Assembly (NCBI RefSeq): GCF_003569805.1
Contig: NZ_KZ984053.1
Span: 179,243-243,242 of the forward strand
Reading direction: 5' to 3'
Length of the DNA: 64,000 nucleotides
Origin: Microbacterium halotolerans
GTDB lineage: Bacteria; Actinomycetota; Actinomycetes; Actinomycetales; Microbacteriaceae
Part shown: positions 47,263 through 55,976 of the stretch, one piece after another
How positions within the stretch are numbered: the first letter of the stretch is position 1
How the letters are laid out: each line of letters starts with the position of its first letter
The notes under the pieces: generated by a model
Told to the model about the DNA's origin: nothing
Databases searched by the model: none
What the model saw: the letters and a program-made list of their open reading frames with translations, nothing else
Translations under genes and position numbers: made by a program

Positions 47263-47287
47263 CGGCGGCCGACTTCGCGAGCACGAA

Positions 47288-47314
47288 AACGACCGCCCCG
47301 CTCCGGCGGTCGTT
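47288..47314 (+). terminator. trp attenuator terminator hairpin
   Basis: AACGACCGCC and GGCGGTCGTT pair perfectly around a seven-base loop. Upstream GGCGGCCG (47264-47271) can pair with CGACCGCC of the first arm in seven of eight positions as an antiterminator. GCTCGC over the Trp and following codons (47253-47258) can pair with GCGAGC (47277-47282). These are the alternative folds that attenuation needs. Confidence 0.75.
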
Positions 47315-47358
47315 CTGCGACAGGCGCCCGCCAGAGGATTCGAAGAAGTGAGTTCCCC

Positions 47359-49284
47359 ATGGCTGCTGACGACACCGCCGAGACGATTCTTCGCCTTGCC
47401 GCTGACCCTGACTCCTCGTTCGCACTGATCGCGCGCGGCGGCGACGGTCCGGCGACGCACGTCGAGGTGCTCACCGGCGACACCGTCGACGTCGACCTCC
47501 TTGCGGAGATCCCACTCACCGATGCGGCGGGAACCGCCCGCGAGGTGCTCGCGCTGGTGCCGTACCAGCAGGTGCGCGAGCGCGGCTTCGAGGCAGAGCC
47601 CGAGGACACTCCCCTGCGCTGCCTCGTCGTCGACGAGCACACCCGTGTGCCGGTCGGCGACGTGCTCGCCGCGCTGCCGAGCGCGACCGTCCCGCTGACG
47701 GACGCGGGCTTCGATGTCGCGGACGAGGACTACGCGTCCATCGTGCGCCGGGTGATCTCCGACGAGATCGGCCGAGGCGAGGGCGCCAACTTCGTGATCC
47801 GCCGCGACTACGTCGCGCAGATCGACGCGGACGAGCGCACGGCGATGCTCACATGGTTCCGCGCGCTGCTGGAGCACGAGCGCGGCGCCTACTGGACGTT
47901 CGCGATCGCCGCGGGCGACCGGATCCTGGTCGGCGCGAGCCCCGAGGCGCACGTCGTCGCGGATTCGCTCGGCGACGGCTCGTCGACGGTGACGATGAAT
48001 CCGATCTCCGGCACCTTCCGCCATCCGGACGGCGGCGCGACCATCGAAACGCTCTCCGCCTTCCTCACCGACGCCAAGGAGACCGAGGAGCTCTTCATGG
48101 TCGTCGACGAGGAGCTCAAGATGATGAGCGCCGTGTGCTCGGACGGCGGCCGGATCACCGGGCCGCACCTGAAGGAGATGTCGCGGCTCACGCACACCGA
48201 GTACATGCTGCGCGGCACGAGCCGGATGGACCCCCGCGGCATCCTGCGCGAGACCATGTTCGCTCCGACGGTGACCGGCTCTCCGATGCAGAACGCCTGC
48301 ACCGTCATCCGGCGCCACGAGACGACCCCGCGCGGGTACTATTCCGGCGTGGCGGCGCTGTTCACCCCGGACGGCTCCGGCGGCCACGGCCTCGACGCCC
48401 CCATTCTGATCAGAACGGCCCACCTCGACCGTGGCAGGCTCCGTGTGCCGGTCGGCGCCACGCTCGTGCGCCATTCCGACCCCTACGGCGAGGTCAGCGA
48501 GACGCACGGCAAGGCCGCGGGAGTGCTCGGGGCGATCGGTGCCGTTCCCCGCGCAACGCGGGTCGCGGACCCCGACCAGCCGGTGACCGGCCCTGCGCCG
48601 ACCCCGAAGCGGCTCGGTGACGACCCGCACATCGCCGGGCTGCTGGCATCGCGCAATGCGCGCCTCGCCCCGTTCTGGCTCGAGGAGCAGAGCGACGACG
48701 ACGGCCCGTTCAGCGGTCGCAGTGCGATCGTCGTCGATGCCGAGGACCGCTTCACCACGATGCTCACCCACCAGCTGGGCCATCTCGGCCTCGACGCGCG
48801 CATCGTGCACTGGTCACAGGTGACGGATGCCGAGATCGACGCCGCCGAACTGCTCGTCGCCGGCCCCGGCCCCGGCGACCCGCGCGACGAGGCGAATCCG
48901 CGCATCGCCCGGATGCGCGACGTGGTCGCCCGTCGCATCGACGCGGGCAAGCCGCTGGTATCGGTCTGCCTGAGCCACCAGGTGCTCGCCGACCTCCTCG
49001 GCATCGATCTGGCTCCCTTGGCGCAGCCGCATCAGGGCGTGCAGAAGACCGTCGATGTCTTCGGCGAGCGCGCCTCAATCGGCTTCTACAACACATTCAC
49101 CGCGCGGGTGGAGCCAGGCACCGCCAGGATCGGCGCCGTCGAGATCGCCGCAGACCCCGCCACGGGCGACGTCTACGCTCTGCGCGGCCCGAAGCTGGCC
49201 GGCGTCCAGGGCCACCTCGAGTCGATCCTCTCCCGAGACGGCATGACGACCCTCCGCCGCCTCGTCACCCACGCCCTGGCGTAG
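47359..49284 (+). CDS. Fused anthranilate synthase (TrpE-TrpG type)
   Basis: A 641-residue fusion. Residues about 1-425 are a chorismate-binding synthase domain (VTMNPISGTFRHPDGG, TEELFMVVDEELKMM, GPHLKEMSRLTHTEYMLRG, FAPTVTGSPMQNACTVI, RGYYSGVAALF). Residues about 445-641 are a class I glutamine amidotransferase with GPGPGDPRD, the nucleophile in SVCLSHQ and a late QGHLESI. It makes anthranilate from chorismate and glutamine for tryptophan. The sequence also resembles PhzE (2-amino-4-deoxychorismate synthase), but the Trp leader upstream argues for a tryptophan role, and no phenazine genes are near. Other trp genes are not in the window. No ribosome binding site is clear. Confidence 0.85.
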   Translation: MAADDTAETILRLAADPDSSFALIARGGDGPATHVEVLTGDTVDVDLLAEIPLTDAAGTAREVLALVPYQQVRERGFEAEPEDTPLRCLVVDEHTRVPVGDVLAALPSATVPLTDAGFDVADEDYASIVRRVISDEIGRGEGANFVIRRDYVAQIDADERTAMLTWFRALLEHERGAYWTFAIAAGDRILVGASPEAHVVADSLGDGSSTVTMNPISGTFRHPDGGATIETLSAFLTDAKETEELFMVVDEELKMMSAVCSDGGRITGPHLKEMSRLTHTEYMLRGTSRMDPRGILRETMFAPTVTGSPMQNACTVIRRHETTPRGYYSGVAALFTPDGSGGHGLDAPILIRTAHLDRGRLRVPVGATLVRHSDPYGEVSETHGKAAGVLGAIGAVPRATRVADPDQPVTGPAPTPKRLGDDPHIAGLLASRNARLAPFWLEEQSDDDGPFSGRSAIVVDAEDRFTTMLTHQLGHLGLDARIVHWSQVTDAEIDAAELLVAGPGPGDPRDEANPRIARMRDVVARRIDAGKPLVSVCLSHQVLADLLGIDLAPLAQPHQGVQKTVDVFGERASIGFYNTFTARVEPGTARIGAVEIAADPATGDVYALRGPKLAGVQGHLESILSRDGMTTLRRLVTHALA

Positions 49285-49310
49285 CCGTCCGTCGACCACG
49301 GCAGCACGAT

Positions 49311-49370
49311 TCTTCATTTCTGGCACATCTCCGGGTGGGCAGCCCACCGGAGATGTGCCAGAAATGAAGA
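49311..49370. terminator. Very long palindrome between convergent trp synthase and rseP genes
   Basis: Perfect 24-base arms (49311-49334 and 49347-49370); within the 12-base centre a further GTGGG/CCCAC pairs with one bulged base. The sequence is AT-richer than its surroundings. It serves as a two-way terminator for both genes, or is a palindromic repeat. Confidence 0.75.
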
Positions 49371-49394
49371 GATAGCCCGGGTATGCGAGCGCGA

Positions 49395-50675
49395 CTACAG
49401 CGTCACGGGATTGAAGATGTCTGCCGCGAACAGCACGGCGCTCATTCCGATCATCAGCACCACGACGACGAGGGTCAGCGGCACCAGGCGCGAGGCGTCG
49501 GCGGGCCTCGGCCTCGGCCTGCGGCGCAGCTTAGCCCAGCCGCGCTTGATCGCGTCCCACAGCGCCACGACGATATGGCCGCCGTCGAGCGGGAGAAGCG
49601 GGAGCATGTTGAACGCGAACAGCGCGATGTTCACGGAGCCGACCAGCTGGATCATCGCCACCGTCCTGTCGAGGATCGGCGCTTCGGTCGAGGCGACCTC
49701 GCCGGCGAGCCGACCGACGCCGATCACGCTGATCGGCCCGTTCGGGTCGCGTTCCTGGCCGGTGAACATGTCGACGCCGGTCTGCCAGATGCGCTGCGGC
49801 AGCTGCGAGATGATCCCGGCGACGGCTCCCATCTGCCCGAACACCTGCTGCGTTCCGACCCACGCGGGCTGACGCACGCGCTCCTGCGTCGGGCCGAACC
49901 CGGCGAATCCGACCTCGTCGGTGACGAGCTCGCCGTCGGCGTCGACGTACTGATTGGTGGCCAGCACCGGGGTCATGGTGAGCGTCTCTTCGGCACCGTC
50001 GCGCTCGACGACCACGGAGATCGTGTCGTTCGGATGCGCCCTGATGATCTCGGACGCCGCCTGGAAGTCGCTCACCGCGGTGCCGTCGACCGCCACGATG
50101 GTGTCGCCCGGCATCAGCCCGGCCGCGGCCGCCGGTGACGCAGGGTCGTCGGTGGCGCACTCCGTCTTGTCCGTGCCCGCAGGCAGCACGCACTGCGACA
50201 CGCTCGCCACGGTGGACGTGTTCTGCGGAATGCCGATGCCGCTGACGACGACGGTGAACAGCACGATGGCGATGACGAGGTTCATCACGGGGCCGCCGAG
50301 CATGATGATCACGCGCTTCCACGTCGGCAGCGCCGAGAAGGTGCGTGAATCGTCGACGCCCTCGCGCGTCTCCTCGTTGGCGTCCTGCGCATCCTGCACG
50401 AGCGTCTTGAAGACGCCCCTGGCAGGCTTGCCGTCACCCGACGGGTACATGCCCGCCATCGAGATGTAGCCGCCGATCGGCAGCCACTTGACGCCGTACT
50501 CCGTCTCGCCCACGCGCTTGGACCACACCGTCGGCCCCATGCCGACCATGTACTGTCCGACGCGCACGCCGAACTTCTTCGCCGGCACGAGATGCCCGAT
50601 CTCATGCAGCGCGATCGAGACGCCGAGGCCCAGAACGACCACGACGACGCCGACGATGAAGGCGAGAACGGTCAT
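49395..50675 (-). CDS. rseP: Site-2 intramembrane zinc protease RseP
   Basis: A 426-residue M50 protease. The zinc site HEIGHL is in the first membrane helix (about residues 23-28), a PDZ domain lies at about 165-270, and the third ligand is in LPLLPLDGGHIVVALW near residue 350. It cuts transmembrane anti-sigma factors and signal peptides after a first cleavage. The first helix and GGYISMAGM match the family. ATG at 50675 is seven bases after the stop of the MurE-like gene, so they are one transcript with dxr. Actinobacteria usually show dxr-rseP-ispG; here trp synthase intervenes before ispG. Confidence 0.92.
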   Translation of the reverse strand: MTVLAFIVGVVVVVLGLGVSIALHEIGHLVPAKKFGVRVGQYMVGMGPTVWSKRVGETEYGVKWLPIGGYISMAGMYPSGDGKPARGVFKTLVQDAQDANEETREGVDDSRTFSALPTWKRVIIMLGGPVMNLVIAIVLFTVVVSGIGIPQNTSTVASVSQCVLPAGTDKTECATDDPASPAAAAGLMPGDTIVAVDGTAVSDFQAASEIIRAHPNDTISVVVERDGAEETLTMTPVLATNQYVDADGELVTDEVGFAGFGPTQERVRQPAWVGTQQVFGQMGAVAGIISQLPQRIWQTGVDMFTGQERDPNGPISVIGVGRLAGEVASTEAPILDRTVAMIQLVGSVNIALFAFNMLPLLPLDGGHIVVALWDAIKRGWAKLRRRPRPRPADASRLVPLTLVVVVLMIGMSAVLFAADIFNPVTL

Positions 50676-50682
50676 AGCTGCC

Positions 50683-52293
50683 TCAGTCGCCGTAGGGGTT
50701 GGTCCAGGTGCGCTCGCCTGCGGGCCATCCGGCCTCGACGAGCGCGCGTCGGGAGAGCTCGCGGGCCGAGTACGCCCACTGCGTGCCCTCGATGTCGCGA
50801 TAGTTCTGGTGACCGGGCCCTGCCCACAGGATCGCGTCGCCGGCGCCGACCAACGAGACGGCCTTGACGATCGCGGCCTCGGGCGGCGACACCTCGTGCA
50901 CCTCATGGTCGGGGTCGACCTCGTGCGCTGCTTCCATCAGGACCTTCCGGATGGACTGGGCGTTCTCGAAGCGCGGATGGTGATCGGTGATGACCGTCAC
51001 GTCGCTTCCCTCTACGGCCGTGCGCGACATATCGAACCGCTTGGTGGTGTCGCGGTCGCCGTCCGCACCGAACAGCATCAGCACGCGCCCCGGCGTGACG
51101 CGCCGCACCGCGGCGAGCGTCTTCTCGAACGCGTCAGGCGTGTGCCCGAAGTCGACGTAGACCGCTGGCCCCTCCGGACCCGACACGAGCTGCGTGCGGC
51201 CGGGCACCCACGCCCTGATCTCTCCTGCGAGCGCCTCCGAGATGCGCTCCCAGTCGAAGCCCGCCTCGTGCATCATCACGATGCCGAGCCCTGCGTTCGC
51301 CGCCATGTGCGCGCCGATCACGGGCACGGTGGTCGCCAGGGTCCTGCCGTCGGGCCCGGTGAGCTGGAAGCCGGTGCCGCTCTGCGCCTCGAAGGTGACC
51401 TCGACCGTCCAGTCGGCGCGCTCGAAGGCGTCATCGGCGGCGATGCCGCGCGTCGCGATCGTGGTGACCGGAATGTCCGCCTCATCCGCGATGCGGCCGC
51501 CGAGCACGGAGTCGAGCGAGACGACGGCGCGGCGGCTGCGCGCCGAGGAGAACAGCGGCGCCTTCGCTCGGTAGTAGGTCTCCATGTCGCCGTAGTCGTC
51601 GAAGTGCTCGTGGGTGAGATTGGTGAACCCCATCACGTCCCACTTCACGCCCTCGACGCGGCGACGGGTGACGGCCTGGGCGCTGACCTCGACCGCGAAC
51701 GCCTCGACCTCGCGCTCGCGCATCCTGGCGATCATGGCGTGGAACTCGCTCGCCTCCGGGCTGGTGAGCCCGGCGACCACGCGCTCGCCGGCGACGACCC
51801 GCTCGGCGGAGGTCGAGGCGCCTGCCACGACACCGAGCTGGGTCAGCATGCCCTCCAGCAGGTGCGTCGTGCTGGTCTTGCCGTTGGTGCCCGTCGTGCC
51901 CAGCAGCAGCGGGATGTCGTCGTCCGGCGCCGTGCGGTACACGGCCATGGCTGCGTCGCCGAGAGCGCCGCGGGGGTCGTCGACCACGATGATCGGCAGG
52001 CCCGCGCCGCGGGCGATCTCCGCGCCCGCGGCGTCGGTGAGGACGGCGGCCGCCCCGTTCTCGGCAGCAGCGGCGGCGAATTCGGCGCCGTGGCGGTTCA
52101 GGCCCCTGATGCCCACGAACAGATCGCCCGCAGCCAGGTCGCTCGATGAGACGGAGACTCCCGTCACCTCTGCGTCCGCTCCCGACGCGGTGCCGCCGAT
52201 ACGGGCGGCGAGCTCGGACAGTCGGATCGGGGCGGGCCGTGACGGACGCAGCATCACGGGCGGCGTACGGCGGATTCGGGGCGTGACAATCAC
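50683..52293 (-). CDS. MurE-like Mur ligase
   Basis: A 536-residue Mur ligase of MurE type. The N-terminal UDP-binding domain is about 20-110, the ATP loop is LGTTGTNGKTSTTH (about 132-145), with SPEASEFHAM and FTNLTHEHFDDYGDMETYYRAKAPLF, DFGHTPDAFEKTL, and the C-terminal domain. The motif that reads the third amino acid, DNPR in DAP-adding MurE, is DHHPR here. That suggests a different acceptor or added residue. The usual dcw-cluster MurE is presumably elsewhere. It stands between dxr and rseP. GTG 52293 or ATG 52254 could start it; a 38-base palindrome lies upstream. Confidence 0.8.
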   Translation of the reverse strand: MIVTPRIRRTPPVMLRPSRPAPIRLSELAARIGGTASGADAEVTGVSVSSSDLAAGDLFVGIRGLNRHGAEFAAAAAENGAAAVLTDAAGAEIARGAGLPIIVVDDPRGALGDAAMAVYRTAPDDDIPLLLGTTGTNGKTSTTHLLEGMLTQLGVVAGASTSAERVVAGERVVAGLTSPEASEFHAMIARMREREVEAFAVEVSAQAVTRRRVEGVKWDVMGFTNLTHEHFDDYGDMETYYRAKAPLFSSARSRRAVVSLDSVLGGRIADEADIPVTTIATRGIAADDAFERADWTVEVTFEAQSGTGFQLTGPDGRTLATTVPVIGAHMAANAGLGIVMMHEAGFDWERISEALAGEIRAWVPGRTQLVSGPEGPAVYVDFGHTPDAFEKTLAAVRRVTPGRVLMLFGADGDRDTTKRFDMSRTAVEGSDVTVITDHHPRFENAQSIRKVLMEAAHEVDPDHEVHEVSPPEAAIVKAVSLVGAGDAILWAGPGHQNYRDIEGTQWAYSARELSRRALVEAGWPAGERTWTNPYGD

Positions 52294-52361
52294 GCCGTCT
52301 ATCGTCGCACGCCCACACGAGGGAACCGCTGAGTGCGCGCGAGCGAGCTCCCCACCGCATC

Positions 52362-52399
52362 GAAGCGATAACAGGGTACTAGTACCCTTTTATCGCTTC
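52362..52399. promoter_or_regulatory. 38-base palindrome upstream of the MurE-like gene
   Basis: GAAGCGATAA and TTATCGCTTC enclose AGGGTACTAGTACCCT, itself a perfect palindrome. The whole 38 bases are symmetric with only one mismatched pair (52372/52389) and no loop. This is a strong candidate operator for a dimeric regulator controlling the MurE-like gene, or an unusual terminator after dxr. Confidence 0.55.
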
Positions 52400-52445
52400 A
52401 GAGCGCACCGGAGCACCGGCACGCGAGACTCAGGACGCCGGCAGA

Positions 52446-53525
52446 TCAGCCGGCGATGGCGCGATCGGCCTCTGCGCGGGCCCAGGACTCCGCCGCGGCG
52501 AGCGTGTCGAGCGTCAGCTCGGCGGGGGCCGAATGGGCCTCGACGACGCGCGCAACTGTGTCGACGATGCCCAGAAAGCTCAGCCGACCCTGATGGAACG
52601 CGTCGACCGCCTGCTCGTTGGCCGCGTTGAACACGCACGGGTAGGTCGCTCCTTCGTCTCCGACGCGCTTCGCTAGCGCCACTGCGGGGAAGGCCGCTTC
52701 GTCGAGGGGTTCGAAGGTCCAGCTCGCCGCCGTCGCCCAGTCGATCGGGACGCCGACGCCGGGCACCCGTGCGGGCCACGCCATGCCGAGCGCGATCGGC
52801 AGCCGCATGTCGGGAGGCGACGCCTGCGCGATGGTGGATCCATCGACGAACTCGACCATGGAGTGCACGATCGACTGCGGATGCACGGCGACGTCGATCT
52901 TCGCCAGCGGCACGTCGAACAGCAGGTGCGCCTCGATCACCTCGAGACCCTTGTTCACCAGGGTGGCGGAGTTCGTCGTGATCACGCGGCCCATGTCCCA
53001 CGTCGGGTGGTTCAGCGCGTCAGCCGGGGTGACGGAGGTGAGTTCGTCGCGGCTCCGACCTCGGAAGGGGCCGCCGGATGCCGTCACGACGAGCCTGCGC
53101 ACCTCATCCGGAGCACCCGCCCGCAGCGCCTGAGCGATCGCGGAGTGCTCGGAGTCGACGGGAACGATCTGGCCTGGCGCCGCCGCCTGCTTCACGAGCG
53201 GCCCGCCCACGATCAGCGACTCCTTGTTCGCCAGCGCCAGCGTGCGGCCCGCTTCGAGCGCCGCCATCGTCGGGCCGAGCCCCACGGAGCCCGTGATGCC
53301 GTTGAGCACCACGTCCGCCTCGACGTCCCGCACCAGCTGCGCGGCAGCCTGCGCGCCGAGCGCGGTGTGTGCGACGCCGAACCGGTCCGCCTGCTCGCGC
53401 AGCATCGCCGCGTTGCTTCCCGCTGCGAGGCCGGCGATCTCGAACCGGTCGGGGCTGTTCCGGATGACGTCGAGCGCCTGGGTGCCGATCGAACCGGTGG
53501 ATCCTAGGATCAGGATGCGCCGCAT
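52446..53525 (-). CDS. dxr: 1-deoxy-D-xylulose 5-phosphate reductoisomerase
   Basis: A 359-residue DXR, the NADPH-dependent second enzyme of the MEP isoprenoid pathway. The Rossmann motif [16 protein letters not shown] is at residues 5-20. The active-site and metal region is [13 protein letters not shown], with SGGPFRG and [31 protein letters not shown], followed by [12 protein letters not shown]. It starts six bases after the FKBP gene. Cell-wall lipid carriers and quinones depend on this pathway. Confidence 0.94.
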   Translation of the reverse strand: MRRILILGSTGSIGTQALDVIRNSPDRFEIAGLAAGSNAAMLREQADRFGVAHTALGAQAAAQLVRDVEADVVLNGITGSVGLGPTMAALEAGRTLALANKESLIVGGPLVKQAAAPGQIVPVDSEHSAIAQALRAGAPDEVRRLVVTASGGPFRGRSRDELTSVTPADALNHPTWDMGRVITTNSATLVNKGLEVIEAHLLFDVPLAKIDVAVHPQSIVHSMVEFVDGSTIAQASPPDMRLPIALGMAWPARVPGVGVPIDWATAASWTFEPLDEAAFPAVALAKRVGDEGATYPCVFNAANEQAVDAFHQGRLSFLGIVDTVARVVEAHSAPAELTLDTLAAAESWARAEADRAIAG

Positions 53526-53531
53526 GGCCGT

Positions 53532-54512
53532 CTACTCGGCTGCTGGCGTCGCCGGGTGGAACACATCGACGATGTCTACGACGAAGACGAGGTCCTCATC
53601 GTAGAGCTCGTGGTCTTCGCCGCCATCCTGGTGGTACCCCTCCTCCTTCGGGATCACGGCCACCACCTGGGAGCCGACCGTCTGGCCGACGAGCGCCTTC
53701 TGGAAGCCCTCGACCACTCCGGTGGTCGGGAAGGTCGAGAGCGCGTCGCGACTCCAGCTGGAGTCGAACTCCTCGCCGTCGCTCGCCTTGACGCCCTTGT
53801 ACTGCACGTACACGCTGTCGCCGTCCAGGACCTCCGCGCCGTCGCCGAGCTTCATGGTCTCGACCTGCGTCGTCTCCGGGATCTCCATGCCGTCGGGGAT
53901 CTCGATGCTCGGCTCGCCGTCATCGGCGAGGGTGACCGCGGGCATGCCGTCGACCGGCTCCTGGTCCTCACCCCATGCCGCCTTCTCGGGCGTGCTCAGC
54001 ACATCGACGACCTGCACCTGAGCCGACGTCTCCTGGCCGGACTCATCGGTCGACGCCGGATACACGGTCACGATGCGCGTGCCGACGGTCGCGCATCCGA
54101 AGACCTGGCCGAGCACCGTCGACGCCGAGATCTGCTGCGGCTGCACCTCGCCGTCCTCGTAGCCTGCCTGACCGACCTGCTCCCCCGTCTCCGCGTCGTA
54201 CGCCGTGATCGCGTAGGAGAAGAAGTCGCCCTCCGCAAGCTGCGTGCCCTCACCCTCCGTCACGACCGCGCGCTCGAAGTCGGCGGGGTCGAGCGGCTCG
54301 GCGAGATCGAGGCTCTCCGGCACATCGTCTCCCGCCTCACCCGAGACGTCGAGCGATTCGACGTCGCTGCCGCTCGCACCGGCGGCGGCGCAGAGCGGGT
54401 TGTCGTTCGTTCCCTCGCCGTCCGGGTCGGAGTCGGCTTCGCCGGAGCAGCCCGCGAGGGCGAGGGCGGCGATCGCCGCGGTGGACATCAGTGCAATCGA
54501 TCGAATACGCAC
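53532..54512 (-). CDS. FKBP-type peptidyl-prolyl isomerase lipoprotein
   Basis: A 326-residue exported protein. The lipobox ALALAGC anchors it at about Cys22, after the basic start VRIRSIAL. A linker is followed by two FKBP-like regions: the first (about 80-170, FERAVVTEGEGTQLAEGDFFSYAITAYDAETGEQVGQ) looks degenerate, the second (about 215-326, GDGAEVLDGDSVYVQYKGVKASDGEEFDSSWSR) keeps the canonical fold and the EFDSSW core. Such proteins help fold exported or membrane proteins. GTG at 54512 is chosen by the signal peptide. It is co-directional with and six bases from dxr. Confidence 0.85.
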   Translation of the reverse strand: MRIRSIALMSTAAIAALALAGCSGEADSDPDGEGTNDNPLCAAAGASGSDVESLDVSGEAGDDVPESLDLAEPLDPADFERAVVTEGEGTQLAEGDFFSYAITAYDAETGEQVGQAGYEDGEVQPQQISASTVLGQVFGCATVGTRIVTVYPASTDESGQETSAQVQVVDVLSTPEKAAWGEDQEPVDGMPAVTLADDGEPSIEIPDGMEIPETTQVETMKLGDGAEVLDGDSVYVQYKGVKASDGEEFDSSWSRDALSTFPTTGVVEGFQKALVGQTVGSQVVAVIPKEEGYHQDGGEDHELYDEDLVFVVDIVDVFHPATPAAE

Positions 54513-54639
54513 GGAGAACCTCGTTCGTTGGGGGACAGTCCATCTTTGCGCACGAATCCATGCGCTCGCTGACATCCGGCGTCACGACGCACTGATGACC
54601 ACGGGCGTCACGCATGCCGCGGCCAGCATAGGCCCGCAT

Positions 54640-54645
54640 TAGGCT
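54640..54645 (+). promoter_or_regulatory. -10 hexamer of the plsC-like gene
   Basis: TAGGCT, then GGAGGG, then the ATG at 54652. GGAGG directly before the start is too close to serve well as a ribosome binding site, in line with a leaderless message. Confidence 0.5.
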
Positions 54646-54651
54646 GGAGGG

Positions 54652-55440
54652 ATGACGTCCACCGGCTCGCACGAAGAAGGCGCCGATCCTAAGGATCAGG
54701 CCGAGAGCGTCCCGCATCGCCCGAGCTGGCTCTACGATTTCGGCCGCACCGTCGTCGCGCCCCTGGCGCGGCTGATCTACCGGCCGCGCGTCGAGGGCAA
54801 AGAGAACCTGCCCAAGCAAGGCGCCGTGATCCTCGCCAGCAACCACCTCTCCGTCATCGACTCGTTCGCCATCCCGATCGCCGCGGCTCCCCGTGCCGTG
54901 CACTTCCTGGCGAAGTCCGACTACTTCACGGGCAGGGGACTGACCGGATGGCTCTCCCGCACGTTCTTCACATCGGTCGGCGCTGTGCCGGTCGAGCGCG
55001 GCGCAGGCCAGGCCGCCCTGGACGCGTTGGAGCAGCAGCGTCGGATCCTGGAAACCGGTGCAGCCGTGGCGCTGCATCCAGAGGGCACCAGGTCGCGCGA
55101 CGGACGGCTGTACAAGGGGCGCACCGGCATCGCGTTCCTTGCGCTTCAGACCGGTGCCCCCGTCGTGCCGATCGGTCTCATCGGCACGGACAGGGTGATG
55201 CCCGTCGGCGCGAAGATGCCGAAGCTGTCAGAGCGCGTAGTCGTGCGCTTCGGCGCCCCGATCGATGTGTCGAAGCACGGGCCGGCGACCAGCGGCAAGG
55301 CACGGCGCCACGCCACCGACGAGATCATGGCGGCGATCCACGAGCTCTCCGGTCAGGAGCTGGCCGGAACCTACAACGAACTGCCTGCCCAGGGCGCCGT
55401 CGAGAAGATCAAGCGCGTTCTGCCGCACGAGAGGCGCTGA
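54652..55440 (+). CDS. plsC: 1-acylglycerol-3-phosphate O-acyltransferase family (PlsC-like)
   Basis: A 262-residue lysophosphatidic acid acyltransferase-like protein. The catalytic NHLSVID (HX4D form) is near residue 65, FPEGTR-like HPEGTRSRDGRLYKGRTG is near residue 143, with VPIGLIGTDRVMP after it. It is probably peripheral to the inner face of the membrane and adds the second fatty acid in phospholipid synthesis; other acceptors (mycothiol-like or sugar lipids) are not excluded. The C-terminal tail after about 220 is charged. Confidence 0.88.
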   Translation: MTSTGSHEEGADPKDQAESVPHRPSWLYDFGRTVVAPLARLIYRPRVEGKENLPKQGAVILASNHLSVIDSFAIPIAAAPRAVHFLAKSDYFTGRGLTGWLSRTFFTSVGAVPVERGAGQAALDALEQQRRILETGAAVALHPEGTRSRDGRLYKGRTGIAFLALQTGAPVVPIGLIGTDRVMPVGAKMPKLSERVVVRFGAPIDVSKHGPATSGKARRHATDEIMAAIHELSGQELAGTYNELPAQGAVEKIKRVLPHERR

Positions 55441-55459
55441 GCCGCAGCCGTCCTGCGCC

Positions 55460-55930
55460 CTACCCGTCCGCCTCGACAGTGGGCGCGTACTCGACGGGGA
55501 AGCTGACGGAGCCTGCGATGAAGCACCATGCGTGCGCTTCCGCATGCGCTTCCGTTGCGGCCTCGATCATCCCCTCGTCGGCAACCGTGACGCTCGGGCG
55601 CAGTGTGACACGGGTGAAGCGGCCGCCGTCGCCGGTCAGCTCGATCTGGCCGGTCGCACTGTCTGTGTATCCGGTGACCACGACGCCTCGCAGCACGCAG
55701 GCGCGCAGATACGACAGCAGGTGGCACTGAGCGAGAGCCGCGATGAGGAGATCCTCGGGGTTCCAGCGCTCAGGGTCGCCGAAGAACGGCCTGTCGGCCG
55801 AACCGAGCAGATCGGGCTTGCCGTCGACGCTCAGCGTGACGCTGCGGTCGTAGTCGCGGGTGCCGCTCGTGCCGCTGCCGCGGTTGCCGGTCCAGGTCGC
55901 GGTAAGTGCGTAGCTGTGGCGCTGGAACAT
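55460..55930 (-). CDS. OsmC-family peroxide-resistance protein
   Basis: A 156-residue OsmC/Ohr-like thiol peroxidase. The two catalytic cysteines are in EDLLIAALAQCHLLSYL (about residue 59) and EAHAWCFIAGSV (about residue 139), with the conserved NPEDLL. It reduces organic hydroperoxides with a dithiol donor. ATG at 55930 (MFQRHSY) is chosen because TACCCT lies six bases before it, and the frame further upstream belongs to another gene. It is divergent from the asparaginase gene, 46 bases away. Confidence 0.86.
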   Translation of the reverse strand: MFQRHSYALTATWTGNRGSGTSGTRDYDRSVTLSVDGKPDLLGSADRPFFGDPERWNPEDLLIAALAQCHLLSYLRACVLRGVVVTGYTDSATGQIELTGDGGRFTRVTLRPSVTVADEGMIEAATEAHAEAHAWCFIAGSVSFPVEYAPTVEADG

Positions 55931-55936
55931 GCCACC

Positions 55937-55942
55937 AGGGTA
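55937..55942 (-). promoter_or_regulatory. -10 hexamer of the osmC-family gene
   Basis: TACCCT on the minus strand, then six bases to the ATG at 55930, on the side facing the asparaginase promoter (TATCCT at 55964-55969, plus strand, seven bases before its ATG). Confidence 0.4.
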
Positions 55943-55976
55943 TGGCGGACGGGTTGCGAGGCATATCCTGGAGAGC

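Noticed and set aside
47359..49284. Phenazine biosynthesis (PhzE) assignment
   Set aside because: The protein resembles PhzE, but a tandem-Trp leader and terminator precede it and no phz genes surround it; a tryptophan role is more economical.
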